DNA of 39,769 bases from Ancylomarina sp. DW003 (GTDB taxonomy: Bacteria > Bacteroidota > Bacteroidia > Bacteroidales > Marinifilaceae): positions 1 through 39,769 of the forward strand of contig NZ_JAKJSD010000026.1 in NCBI RefSeq assembly GCF_029029505.1, written 5' to 3'. Within the stretch, counting starts at the first letter, position 1, and each line of letters begins with the position of its first letter. Positions 18,469 to 27,930 of this stretch are shown piece by piece. The position numbers were made by a program, and so were the translations under genes. Below the pieces are notes generated by a model that saw only the letters and a list, made by a program, of their open reading frames with translations, was not told the DNA's origin and did not search any database.

Positions 18469-19170
18469 TTATGAGTTTAAATATTGGTTACATGATTGTA
18501 TTAAAGAGAAGACATTAGTTTGTTCGGCCATCATCACAAAATCAGCATAATCGACCAAGGCAACAGCAGTAGTTGTGCCAATGGCGAAACAAGGCTGATT
18601 GTTTTGTAGTTGATAATTCTTAAAAAAACTGTGCACTGCACTTGGACTGCAAAAACAGATTGCATCGTAATCCTCCAGCTTTATTTTGGGTTGAATTAAC
18701 TGTGTATTGTAAAGCTTGATCTCCTTATATTGACTCTCGTACTCTTCAAAGAAATTAATTAAGGTTCTTTGTCTTAAATTTCCTGTGAAGTAAATAAAGG
18801 AATTATCCGATTGATTGCTTAACAATTCAGACAGACCTTCCGCACTGTGTCGTTTGGGAACTTCTGCTGTAATTCCCATTTCTGATAATTGATTTGCCGT
18901 TTTTTGTCCAACAGCAAAGCATTTCTCCATTCTATCTAGTTGAATATGCTCCAGATTTGCTTGTAGGCTTCGTACTGCATTCTGACTGGTGAAAATCCAA
19001 TAGGGAAACTGTCCTGTATTAATTAAATCCAGTTCTTCAGATTTAATTTCGCATAAATCAACGCGTATAAATGCATGATGATCAATCTGGCAAGCCATTT
19101 TGAGACCAAATTCAATTTGTTCCTCGTTAAGGGTTCTTGTAAATAGAATGCGTTTGGTTTTTCCAGTCAT
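18469..19170 (-). CDS. hemD: Uroporphyrinogen-III synthase
   Basis: A 233-residue HemD-type protein that closes and inverts the linear tetrapyrrole to uroporphyrinogen III. The family is poorly conserved, but the signatures are here: ILFTRTLNE at the start, WIFTSQNAVRSL (about 58-69), FAVGQKTANQL (about 84-94) and YDAICFCSPSAVHSF. FAIGTTTAVAL near the end also fits. It lies directly upstream of hemL with a 12-bp gap, which supports the call. A good Bacteroidota promoter precedes it. Confidence 0.88.
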   Translation of the reverse strand: MTGKTKRILFTRTLNEEQIEFGLKMACQIDHHAFIRVDLCEIKSEELDLINTGQFPYWIFTSQNAVRSLQANLEHIQLDRMEKCFAVGQKTANQLSEMGITAEVPKRHSAEGLSELLSNQSDNSFIYFTGNLRQRTLINFFEEYESQYKEIKLYNTQLIQPKIKLEDYDAICFCSPSAVHSFFKNYQLQNNQPCFAIGTTTAVALVDYADFVMMAEQTNVFSLIQSCNQYLNS

Positions 19171-19204
19171 GTGCGATAAAATGAAAATCTTATATCGAAG
19201 CTAA

Positions 19205-19234
19205 CAAATTTAATAAATCGTGGCATAATTTCAA
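19205..19234 (-). promoter_or_regulatory. Promoter of hemD-hemL
   Basis: On the minus strand TTG (19234-19232) is followed after 19 nt by TAAATTTG (19212-19205), a good fit to the Bacteroidota consensus, 34 nt before the hemD ATG. Confidence 0.6.
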
Positions 19235-19467
19235 CATCAGAAGAGAGCAATCTTAGGTAAAATTCACAAGCTACTTTCATACGTTAAAAATCTAGAATCT
19301 ATTTGCCATTGAGATGAAGCTTTTATACTTTTAGTGGGATTATTTAAAAGGGCTGATTTGTTGCTCTTTCATTAAAATAATAATAGGCTTGAATTTGGAA
19401 AGAATTTTATGTTGTCATGATAAAATAAAAGCTAAAGATTCAAGTTCTAAATAGTAAAAAGATAACT

Positions 19468-21657
19468 ATGGTGGCTATTACACAGCAAGAAGAAGAAAGA
19501 AGACAAGTATTATATCGATATAAAAATCTCCTTAAGTCATGTAAGAATATTATCTCACAGGATGATATAAAATTGGTGAGAAAAGCTTTTGATTTAAGTC
19601 TTTTGGATCATGATGGAGAGAGACGAACGAATGGAGAACCTGCTATTTACAGGACTCTTGAAATTGCAGAAATTGTTGTATCAGAACTAGGTTTAGGACG
19701 TACATCGGTGATTTGTTCTATGCTTTACGATATTGTACAGAAAAATCATATCAGTGTTTCAGAAATTGAATCAATGTTTGGCCCTAAAGTCACTCAAATT
19801 ATTGAGGGACTGGTTAAAGTGACCGAGATTTACGAGCTAAACCCAACCTTGCATACCGAGAACTTCAGAAAATTACTTTTAAGTTTTGCCGATGATGTAC
19901 GAGTGGTTTTAATTATTCTGGCTGACCGTTTGTTTCAGTTGCGAAATGCAGGAAACAAGAGCGAAGCCTTACAAATCTCATTAGCTAAGGAGATCAACTT
20001 CCTATATATTCCTTTGGCTCATCGCTTAGGTATGTACCAGGTGAAATCATCTATGGAGGATTTATCCCTGCGTTATCTTGAGCCGGAAATCTATTTTGAA
20101 CTGGAGAAGAAGCTAAAGGATACCGAAGAGGAACGTGAAGTCTATATTAAGAATTTTGTAGCTCCAATTCGTGTTGAGTTAGACAAGTTGGGAATTAAAT
20201 ATAAAATTAAGGCCAGAACGAAGTCTATTGCTTCCATTCTTCATAAGATGAAAAAGCAACAGGTTGAGTTCGAAGAGGTTTATGATATTTTTGCCATTCG
20301 AATTATTATTAAAGCTCCGGAAAAGCGAGAAAAATCGGAATGTTGGCAGGTTTATTCGGCCGTTTCTGACTTATATAGACCAAATCCGGGTCGTATGAGA
20401 GATTGGATTACCATTCCAAAAACCAATGGTTATGAGTCATTGCATACAACTGTAATGGGCTTGCAAAACCGATGGGTTGAAGTGCAGATTCGATCGAAGC
20501 GAATGAATAAGATTGCAGAGAATGGCTTTGCTGCTCACTGGAGATATAAGGGTGACAAGGGCGACGGAGGTCTTGATAATTGGTTGCAAGATATTCGAGA
20601 AGTTCTTGAGAGTAGGGAAGATAGTAGTGTTGATTTGATTGATGACTTTAAGGCTGATTTATACAGTAAAGAGATTTATGTTTTTACCCCAAAGGGTGAT
20701 TTGAAACAATTGAAATCTGGTTCGACCTTACTTGATTTTGCTTATTCCATTCATTCTGACTTGGGAGATAAATGTATTGGTGGTACCGTGAATCAGCGTA
20801 ATGTTTCAATCCGTCAGGTTTTAAAGAACGGGGATCAGGTTGCCATTACAACATCGAACAATCAAAAACCGAAATCAGATTGGTTGAGTTTTGTTGTTAC
20901 CACAAAGGCCAAGAATAAAATTCGCCAAACAATTAACGAAGAGCGGGTAAAAGAGGCTGATTTAGGGAAAGAGGCCTTGATGCGCCGAATGAAGAATTGG
21001 AAGATTGAATTCTGTGATGAGAACATTCGAAAACTTTTGAATCATTATAAGTACAAGTTGGCTTCCGACCTTTATTATAATATTGCTATCGAAACGCACG
21101 ACTTTTCAGAGATTAAGGATATTATTACTGTTGAGAAGGAGGAGAAAGCGCCGGTTGCTCCAAAAATTGAAGCTCCTAAAGCTCAAGAACGTGGTGGAGA
21201 GGATGTTCTGATTGTGGATGAGAATATTGCCAATGTGGATTATACTTTATCGAAGTGTTGTAACCCTATTTTTGGTGACGATATCTTTGGTTTTATTTCT
21301 ATTGGTAAAGGAATTCGTATTCATAGAATCTCTTGTCCTAATGCCAATGAGATGTTAACGCGTTACCCATATCGTGTTGTCAAATCGAATTGGACATCAA
21401 AAGGGAGTGCGTCTTATCAGGCCGTTCTTCATATCATGGGAGAAGACGAATTGGGTATGGTCAATAATATCTCAGAGGTAATTACTAAAGACCTTCGAGT
21501 TAAGATGCGTTCTATTCAGGTTGAGACCAATGCCGGTGCATTTGAAGGTCGATTGACTGTTGTTATATCGAACATCGATCACCTGAATAATCTGATTGCA
21601 AAATTGAAGCAGATAAAAGGTGTGAGCAAGATATCTCGTTACGATACGGTAGTATAA
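19468..21657 (+). CDS. RelA/SpoT homologue, probably synthetase-only
   Basis: A 729-residue long RSH protein with HD-hydrolase-like region (about 30-190), (p)ppGpp synthetase (about 245-365), TGS (about 392-455), zinc-finger/RIS (SKCCNPIFGDDIFGF and C-P-N later) and C-terminal ACT. The synthetase looks active: R309-M-R-D312, PKTNGYESLHTT and EVQIR with E338. The hydrolase looks dead: the HD of the usual LLHDVVEDT is YD (87-88), the EDT is QKN, and the upstream metal-binding His (HPL) is YRT. It is therefore most like the monofunctional synthetase (RelA-type) paralogue found beside a bifunctional Rel in Bacteroidota. It makes the stringent-response alarmone at the ribosome. Confidence 0.9.
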   Translation: MVAITQQEEERRQVLYRYKNLLKSCKNIISQDDIKLVRKAFDLSLLDHDGERRTNGEPAIYRTLEIAEIVVSELGLGRTSVICSMLYDIVQKNHISVSEIESMFGPKVTQIIEGLVKVTEIYELNPTLHTENFRKLLLSFADDVRVVLIILADRLFQLRNAGNKSEALQISLAKEINFLYIPLAHRLGMYQVKSSMEDLSLRYLEPEIYFELEKKLKDTEEEREVYIKNFVAPIRVELDKLGIKYKIKARTKSIASILHKMKKQQVEFEEVYDIFAIRIIIKAPEKREKSECWQVYSAVSDLYRPNPGRMRDWITIPKTNGYESLHTTVMGLQNRWVEVQIRSKRMNKIAENGFAAHWRYKGDKGDGGLDNWLQDIREVLESREDSSVDLIDDFKADLYSKEIYVFTPKGDLKQLKSGSTLLDFAYSIHSDLGDKCIGGTVNQRNVSIRQVLKNGDQVAITTSNNQKPKSDWLSFVVTTKAKNKIRQTINEERVKEADLGKEALMRRMKNWKIEFCDENIRKLLNHYKYKLASDLYYNIAIETHDFSEIKDIITVEKEEKAPVAPKIEAPKAQERGGEDVLIVDENIANVDYTLSKCCNPIFGDDIFGFISIGKGIRIHRISCPNANEMLTRYPYRVVKSNWTSKGSASYQAVLHIMGEDELGMVNNISEVITKDLRVKMRSIQVETNAGAFEGRLTVVISNIDHLNNLIAKLKQIKGVSKISRYDTVV

Positions 21658-21674
21658 GTAATAAAAAATTCATT

Positions 21675-23246
21675 ATGATGAAAAAGTTAAGATGGATTGG
21701 TGTACTGGGATTTACTTTGTTAACTTCTATTACTATGGCACAAAACGTTCCTGCCAAATCACTTTGGCTGAGAGCTGATGTTGGAGTGAATCTGTCAGGT
21801 ACTCGTGTTGTTTCATGGACCGATCAATCTGGCAACAATTGGAATGCGTCTGCACCCAGCACATCAAGGCGCCCTTTGTATCAATTATTGGGTTCAAATT
21901 TTAATCCTACGTTTAATTTTGATGGATCAGATAATTTGGATGTTTCTTACCGTAGCGGTCTTAATACAAGAAATTTTACGGTTTTTTCAGTTCATCGGCT
22001 AACAGGAGGGAACAACAGATACCGTTCTCCATTCACTTCACGCGATGATTACCCGCAAAGAGGCTATATTCTATATGTAGCACCCAATGGTAGATATCAA
22101 TTTTGGAATGGTAGAGGTAGCGGATGGGCAAATATGTCAACATCACAGTCGGCATCTTCAAGCTCTGAATTATTAATTTACAGAGGTAGCCGAAGTGGTA
22201 ATAATTTGGTTAAGAGGGGTTATGTTAACGGGCAAAGTTTTGCAGGCCCAACGAGTGATCGTTTTTCCCGTAACACAAGAAGGCCTTACCGAATAGGAGC
22301 AGGAGCGACAGAAGGCTCGGGTAATTATTTCTGGTATGGTGATATTTCTGAACAAATTGTTTTTAACAGTGCTTTAACAACTACTCAGCGTCAAATTACA
22401 GAATCGTATTTGGCTATAAAGTACGGACTGAGTTTAGGGAATAATAATCAGGCAATCAGTTATCTGAAAGCTGATGGTACTTCGGTTTGGGATGCCATCT
22501 CCGCATACCGTTACGATGTTGCGGGTCTTGCAAAGGAAAACTCTCCTTTTGATTTAGATCAAAAGGTCTCGTCTTCGGGTAATCTTAGTGTAAACACAAG
22601 TGGAAATACTGTTCTGGCAACAACAAATAATTTTAACTTATCAAACCTCGATAATAGCAGACAAGCTTTGAGTGAAGGTCAATTTCTATTGTGGGGGCAC
22701 AACAATCAAAGCATGAATTCTTGGGTGAATGTGGGGTGCTCTCAACGGGTGAGTCGTTTTTGGCGCCTACAAAACACGAATGATGTAGGGACAATCTTTT
22801 TTCAAATAAATTTGAATAATTTTCCTGCTTCCTCAACAGGAACTTACACCTTGTTTTTAGATGATGACACAAATCTTTCGAATGGTGTAGTCAGTACTCA
22901 TGCTTTAGTTGGAAATGGGAATCAGTATACAACATCCTTTGATCCACCTGATGGGGTGAGTTATTTTACAATTGGTGTACGAGATGAGACTTCGCCGATT
23001 ATCTCTAATTGTCCATCAAATATTCAGGCATGTAGCGGAGATGTTATAACATGGACGGCTCCAACAGCAACTGATAATTGTGGAACACCAACACTAACTG
23101 TAAATATGACGCCAGGACAGGTATTTCCTGATGGTGATACCGTAGTGACTTATACAGCAACAGATGCTTGGGGTAATACATCAGAATGTAGTTTTACAGT
23201 GTCGGTTAATCAAGAACCAGCACCAGTTGGAGTATTTTATGAATAA
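21675..23246 (+). CDS. Secreted LamG-like/HYR-domain surface protein without visible sorting tail
   Basis: A 523-residue secreted protein. A signal peptide (about 1-23, ending M-A-Q) is followed by a concanavalin/LamG-like domain (about 25-240, starting SLWLRADVGVNLSG). A Bacteroidota-specific region comes next (ESYLAIKYGLSLG through SVWDAISAYRYDVAGL). One HYR repeat (about 438-518, SPIISNCPSNIQACSGD to ATDAWGNTSECSFTV) closes it. Such proteins are usually cell-surface or type IX-secreted adhesins or biofilm factors. Here the chain ends a few residues after the HYR domain, and no type IX C-terminal domain is seen. It starts 17 bp after the RSH stop codon and has its own terminator. Confidence 0.75.
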   Translation: MMKKLRWIGVLGFTLLTSITMAQNVPAKSLWLRADVGVNLSGTRVVSWTDQSGNNWNASAPSTSRRPLYQLLGSNFNPTFNFDGSDNLDVSYRSGLNTRNFTVFSVHRLTGGNNRYRSPFTSRDDYPQRGYILYVAPNGRYQFWNGRGSGWANMSTSQSASSSSELLIYRGSRSGNNLVKRGYVNGQSFAGPTSDRFSRNTRRPYRIGAGATEGSGNYFWYGDISEQIVFNSALTTTQRQITESYLAIKYGLSLGNNNQAISYLKADGTSVWDAISAYRYDVAGLAKENSPFDLDQKVSSSGNLSVNTSGNTVLATTNNFNLSNLDNSRQALSEGQFLLWGHNNQSMNSWVNVGCSQRVSRFWRLQNTNDVGTIFFQINLNNFPASSTGTYTLFLDDDTNLSNGVVSTHALVGNGNQYTTSFDPPDGVSYFTIGVRDETSPIISNCPSNIQACSGDVITWTAPTATDNCGTPTLTVNMTPGQVFPDGDTVVTYTATDAWGNTSECSFTVSVNQEPAPVGVFYE

Positions 23247-23319
23247 TTAAGCAGAATACAAGCTGAAAGGTCTCTATTAAATTTTAGAAGCTTTTGAGGA
23301 TTTGCATGAACACTATTGC

Positions 23320-23353
23320 AAAAAGCACCTTCGTATTTGGGAGGTGCTTTTTT
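23320..23353 (+). terminator. Terminator of the LamG/HYR gene
   Basis: A 10-bp stem AAAAGCACCT / AGGTGCTTTT (23321-23330 with 23342-23351) ends in a T-run, 74 bp after the stop codon. Confidence 0.85.
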
Positions 23354-23391
23354 ATGCCTTCAATATGTCTCGTTCTGAAATAGCGCATTAT

Positions 23392-23429
23392 AAAAAAGAC
23401 TCTGATCGTACTAAAACGATCAGAGCTTT
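23392..23429 (-). terminator. Terminator of the metal-efflux operon
   Basis: A perfect 10-bp stem (23400-23409 with 23416-23425) with 6-nt loop. The A-run at 23392-23397 gives the minus-strand T-tract. It lies downstream of the outer-membrane channel gene. Confidence 0.82.
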
Positions 23430-23493
23430 GTTCTATTTCTTATTGGTGCATAATTACTTTACATAGTGGCACCAATTAAATTCTTGGCTTTTG

Positions 23494-24669
23494 TCAGAGT
23501 TGATATTTTAGTAGATCAGCGATTGCCAGATGGTATTCTTTTTCAACTTGTAAGTACGTGTCGTAACTTTCGTAGAAATATATACTCTCCATAAAATATT
23601 CGATGCTTGAAATTTGACCGAAATCAAGCGCTTTTTTCAAGAGATCATTCATATTATTACCTTCCAGAATCAAGCGGTATTCAGCTAATGATGCCTTTAA
23701 CCCCATATAATTCTGGTAGTTTTTCTGAACTTCTGAAAGAAGAATCTTTTCTTGAGATAAGAACTGACTTTCCTGTGACAATTGATTCAGCTTAGCAAAC
23801 TTCACTTTATTGCGACTTTCCCACAGTGGAATGCTAATGCCCACATTAATCCCATTGAATGATTTGGCAATATCTGAATTCAAATATCGATATCCCAGAT
23901 TAAGCTTAGGCAACACCTGATTTTTAGCCAAAGCCGTTTGCTTAGAAGCTATATCCATATTCGCTTTCAGCTTGTTTAAGCCTGGTGTGTTGTTCAAAAC
24001 TTCCATTTCGAGCTTGCCGTAATCTTCTTCCAAAGTGAATTCCGGATAAAGACTCGTTGTAATGGAAATTGACTGGCTTCCGTTAAGTTGTTTCAACTCC
24101 TCGTTCAGATTTGCCAATTGTGTATTGCAAAGTTGTAACTGATTTTTGACATTCAATAAAACAATTCTCACCTTATTCATCTCCAGAATATTGGCATCAC
24201 CCTGTTTTAGCTTCTTTTGGAAGAAGCTGACCAATTTTTGAGCATTTTCGTATCGAATGACCAATTGCTCTTTTAGCTTATTCTGGTAAATCAAGTTCAG
24301 ATAAGCTTTTTTAGCTGACAGCAAGATATCCTGACGGCTTTGTTGCATTAGATTTTTCAAATTGGCAGTTTTCGCCTTTTTGATTTTATTCTTTTGTAAA
24401 TAAACCGTTGGAAAATCGAACGATTGACTGATCAAAATCTCGTAAGGATTACCATCCACATCTGAGAAATTCTTTTCATATTCAACTTCAGGATTGGCTA
24501 AGTTCATTTCTGTTTTGTAGCCAATTCTTTGCGACTCGATATATTGGTTTTGAGCTTTTAAACTCAAGTTATTGTTCTCTACAGCCTGAAGCACCTCTTT
24601 TAGGTTAGATTGAGCCTGAACATTCAAACTCAACGCAATTGCAAACAGGCCTATTAATAATGATCTCAT
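23494..24669 (-). CDS. TolC/CusC-like outer-membrane efflux protein
   Basis: A 391-residue outer-membrane channel of RND pumps. It has a signal peptide (MRSLLIGLFAIALSLNVQAQ) and then two long coiled-coil halves typical of outer-membrane efflux proteins, with heptads around AKKAYLNLIYQNKLKEQL and AKLNQLSQESQFLSQEK. It is shorter than E. coli TolC/CusC (about 440-470), as is common in Bacteroidota. It begins 2 bp after the pump gene stop, so translation is coupled, and forms the outer part of a tripartite metal efflux system. Confidence 0.87.
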   Translation of the reverse strand: MRSLLIGLFAIALSLNVQAQSNLKEVLQAVENNNLSLKAQNQYIESQRIGYKTEMNLANPEVEYEKNFSDVDGNPYEILISQSFDFPTVYLQKNKIKKAKTANLKNLMQQSRQDILLSAKKAYLNLIYQNKLKEQLVIRYENAQKLVSFFQKKLKQGDANILEMNKVRIVLLNVKNQLQLCNTQLANLNEELKQLNGSQSISITTSLYPEFTLEEDYGKLEMEVLNNTPGLNKLKANMDIASKQTALAKNQVLPKLNLGYRYLNSDIAKSFNGINVGISIPLWESRNKVKFAKLNQLSQESQFLSQEKILLSEVQKNYQNYMGLKASLAEYRLILEGNNMNDLLKKALDFGQISSIEYFMESIYFYESYDTYLQVEKEYHLAIADLLKYQL

Positions 24670-24671
24670 AT

Positions 24672-27600
24672 TTACTTCTTTTTAGAGTTTAACAACAGGT
24701 ATACGATAGGAATAACATATACATTAAGCAGGGTAGATGTTAATAATCCACCCAGAATAACAACTGCCATTGGACTTTGAATTTCATTCCCTGGCTCATC
24801 ACCAGCCAATGCCATAGGTATCAATGCTAAAGCAGCTGTTAATGCTGTCATTAGAATTGGACTTAGTCGGTGGATAGATCCTTGTACAATAATTTCCTTT
24901 ATCTCGATACCCTTAGCAAGCATATTCTGGTAATTGGAGATGAGCAGAATACCATTACGGGTGGCAATACCAAAGAGGGTAATGAAACCGATAATAGCCG
25001 GAATACTCAACATGCCCGAAGTAAAATAGATGGTAAATACACCACCAATAAGTGCTAGCGGTAGATTAATTAAAATAATACTAGCTAACTGAAACGATTT
25101 AAACTCCTGAAATAATAATAGGAAAATAATCAGGAATGAGATGATTGAAGTCAAAGCTAAAGTTCTGGATGCTTTGGCTTCACTTTCGAACTGACCACCA
25201 AACTCAATACGGTATTCTTCAGGAATTGTGATGTCTTTATCAACGGCTGCCTGAATATCGGTTACAACAGAGCGTAAGTCTCTTTCTGCAACATTGGCTG
25301 ATACAACCAGCTTCCGCTGAACATTCTCACGACCAACCGTATTCGGTCCTGATTGTGATTTGATATCCGCAACATAGCTAAATGGAATTTTCTTACCATC
25401 CCATGTATCAATCAAAGCATTGCGTAGGGCGTTGATATTGCCACGATTTTCTTCGTCATATCGGACAACAAGGTCAAAGGCTTTTACGCCTTCAAAAACG
25501 TCTGATACTTTTTCGCCGGCAAAGGCGATATCTATAAAGTCAGAGAAATCTGAAATAGAAATACCATATTTGGCCAACATATCACGCTTAGGGCGGATCT
25601 GAATTTGTGGGATTTCAACTTGCTGCTCCACATTCACATCCACAACACCTTCAATTTGATCTATCGAGCTTTTAATTTCATTGGCCATTTGAAACATTTT
25701 AGACAAATCTGAGCCAAATATTTTAATGGCGATATTCGCTTTAGTTCCCGATAGGATATGATCAATTCTATGACTTAAGGGTTGACCGATTGCAAAGTTA
25801 ACACCAGCAATCTGCCCCAACTTTTCCCTTACTTCAGCAAGGAATTCAGCCTTGGTTCTGTCTGTTAGGGTAAAAGGTACTTCAATCTCCGAGGTATTCA
25901 CTCCAAAAGAGTGTTCATCCAACTCGGCACGACCGGTACGACGAGCTGTTAATCTTGCTTCAGGTATGGTCATTAGAGCCTTTTCCGCAATATTCTTGAT
26001 TTTATTCGATTCTTCAAGAGAGATACCAGGTTTTGTAATGGCCGTAATCGTTAAAGAACCTTCATTAAAGTCAGGAAGGAAATTACGTCCCAAACCGCTC
26101 ATGATAATGAGAGAAGCGATAAAGAGTATGGTAGCCGATCCAAGAATAAAGTATTTAAACTTGAGCGCTTGGTTTAAGGATTTCTCGTAAAGCCTATTCA
26201 GATTCGTAACCAACCAACTCTCTTTGCTCTTTTTAGTTAACATTTTGTCGCCTGTTAGCATAAAACTACAAAGTACGGGTGTTACGGTAAGTGCCGTGAT
26301 TAAAGATGCAAATAGCGACACAATAAAGGCAATTCCCAGAGGTTGAAGCATTCGACCTTCCATTCCTGACAGGAAAAAGAGAGGTATAAAGGCTGCAATA
26401 ATAATAAAGGTTGCATTTATAATAGAGGAACGAATTTCGCACGAAGCATTATAGATAACGGTAAGTGATTTTTCACGTTTCTCTTTTGGGAGCTTGAAAT
26501 TCTGACGAAGCCGTTTGTAAACATTCTCAACATCGATAATCGCATCATCTACAAGGTCGCCAATGGCAATAGCCATACCACCCAAGGTCATGGTATTAAT
26601 GGTAATGCCCATGAGTTTAAGGGCGATAATAGTGAATAGCAGCGATAATGGAATCGCCAGTAAGGAGATCACCGTGGTGCGGTAATTCATTAGGAATACC
26701 AGAAGAATGATGATAACGAATACAGAGCCTTCGTAAAGTGCTTTCTTAACATTGCCTATCGAGTTTTCGATAAAATCAGCCTGACGGAAAATGTGGGTGT
26801 TAACTTTCACATCTTCAGGAAGTGATTTCTGAATGTTAGCAATATCCTTATCAAGCTTCTCGGTTAACTTTAAGGTGTTGACGCCTGGTTGCTTTTTAAC
26901 GGTTAAAAGCACCGCCTGATTGGCATTCACACTGGCTAAACCAATTTTTGGTGCAGGTGCTTCAACAATTTTTGCAATGTCGCTTATGCGTACAGGAGAT
27001 TTCTTATATACTTTAACCACTGAATTCCCCAGTTTATTCACATCAGAAGTACGAGCCATACCACGTATGTTGTACTGGTTTCCAAATTCGTTGATGAAAC
27101 CGCCCGCTGAGTTTTGATTGGTCGCATTGGCTGCTTCCATTAGTTCATCCAAACTGATGTTGTAATGACGCATTTTTTGAGGATTGGCCTGAATTTGGTA
27201 TTGCTTGTAATCACCACCGGTAACAACAACCTGTGCAATGCCGTTGATGGCAAGCAGTTGGGGGCGAATACTCCAGTCGGCCAAGGTTCTCAAATCCATA
27301 GGAGAGGTTTTCTCCGACTGAAGACCAATCATCAACACCTCACCCATAATAGAGGATTGTGGGGCCAGAGTCGGACTTCCTGTTCCTGCAGGAAGCAAAT
27401 CCGATATGGCCATTAACTTTTCACTCACAATTTGGCGAGCTAAGTAAATATCGGTTCCCCATTCGAATTCAACCCATACGATGGAGAATCCAGCCGACGA
27501 AGATGAACGTAAACGTCTGATATTAGTGGCGCCATTAACGGCAGTTTCGATTTGGAAGGTCACCAGTTTTTCGACTTCTTCAGGTGCCATTCCGTGTGCT

Positions 27601-27755
27601 TCAGTCATCACAACCACCGTTGGGGCAGTCAGATCCGGAAACACATCAACATCCATATTGGCTGTTGTGTAGCTACCGCCAATAATCAGGAGGAAGGCTG
27701 CAAACATGACCAATATACGGTTGTGTAGTGCGTATTGTATGATATTATTTAACAC
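24672..27755 (-). CDS. CusA/CzcA-like heavy-metal efflux RND pump
   Basis: A 1027-residue inner-membrane HME-RND transporter with twelve expected membrane spans and two large periplasmic loops. The N-terminus (ALHNRILVMFAAFLLIIGG) and the V-F-P-D-L-T-A-P-T-V box (38-47) are family hallmarks. In TM4 the motif reads GDLVDDAIIDVENVY (399-413). The CzcA (Zn) form is DFG-x3-DGA-x4-EN; here A397 replaces its first Asp, while D400, D403, D404 and D407 are present. This is neither the classic Zn nor the CusA Cu/Ag pattern, so the metal is not assigned. The gene lies 404 bp after the adaptor gene and 2 bp before the channel gene. Confidence 0.92.
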   Translation of the reverse strand: MLNNIIQYALHNRILVMFAAFLLIIGGSYTTANMDVDVFPDLTAPTVVVMTEAHGMAPEEVEKLVTFQIETAVNGATNIRRLRSSSSAGFSIVWVEFEWGTDIYLARQIVSEKLMAISDLLPAGTGSPTLAPQSSIMGEVLMIGLQSEKTSPMDLRTLADWSIRPQLLAINGIAQVVVTGGDYKQYQIQANPQKMRHYNISLDELMEAANATNQNSAGGFINEFGNQYNIRGMARTSDVNKLGNSVVKVYKKSPVRISDIAKIVEAPAPKIGLASVNANQAVLLTVKKQPGVNTLKLTEKLDKDIANIQKSLPEDVKVNTHIFRQADFIENSIGNVKKALYEGSVFVIIILLVFLMNYRTTVISLLAIPLSLLFTIIALKLMGITINTMTLGGMAIAIGDLVDDAIIDVENVYKRLRQNFKLPKEKREKSLTVIYNASCEIRSSIINATFIIIAAFIPLFFLSGMEGRMLQPLGIAFIVSLFASLITALTVTPVLCSFMLTGDKMLTKKSKESWLVTNLNRLYEKSLNQALKFKYFILGSATILFIASLIIMSGLGRNFLPDFNEGSLTITAITKPGISLEESNKIKNIAEKALMTIPEARLTARRTGRAELDEHSFGVNTSEIEVPFTLTDRTKAEFLAEVREKLGQIAGVNFAIGQPLSHRIDHILSGTKANIAIKIFGSDLSKMFQMANEIKSSIDQIEGVVDVNVEQQVEIPQIQIRPKRDMLAKYGISISDFSDFIDIAFAGEKVSDVFEGVKAFDLVVRYDEENRGNINALRNALIDTWDGKKIPFSYVADIKSQSGPNTVGRENVQRKLVVSANVAERDLRSVVTDIQAAVDKDITIPEEYRIEFGGQFESEAKASRTLALTSIISFLIIFLLLFQEFKSFQLASIILINLPLALIGGVFTIYFTSGMLSIPAIIGFITLFGIATRNGILLISNYQNMLAKGIEIKEIIVQGSIHRLSPILMTALTAALALIPMALAGDEPGNEIQSPMAVVILGGLLTSTLLNVYVIPIVYLLLNSKKK

Positions 27756-27767
27756 GATTATTAAGTT

Positions 27768-27801
27768 TAAAGTGAACTTAAGTGCCTAAAGTGCACTTAA
27801 G
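27768..27801 (-). promoter_or_regulatory. Tandem palindromic operator candidate before the pump gene
   Basis: Two copies of a 15-bp near-palindrome (TAAAGTGAACTTAAG at 27768-27782 and TAAAGTGCACTTAAG at 27787-27801, 14 of 15 identical) repeat with 19-bp period, 13-46 bp before the pump ATG. The core AAGTGCACTT is a perfect 10-bp palindrome. The layout suggests cooperative dimer binding by a regulator, possibly metal-responsive. This is inference; no regulator gene is adjacent. Confidence 0.4.
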
Positions 27802-27930
27802 ATTTACATTTTTAATTTCTATTCATAACAGCGTTTATTCATAAAAATTCCCAATGGAAAAATGCATAAACTTTGTTGTTATCTATTTCAAATACACCCT
27901 TTCGTCTGCCGACGCTTTGTTCACAGACTC

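Noticed and set aside
19298..19306. TCTATTTGC as promoter of the RelA/SpoT gene
   Set aside because: One consensus base is wrong, and it is more than 160 nt from the ATG with only a weak TTTC upstream.
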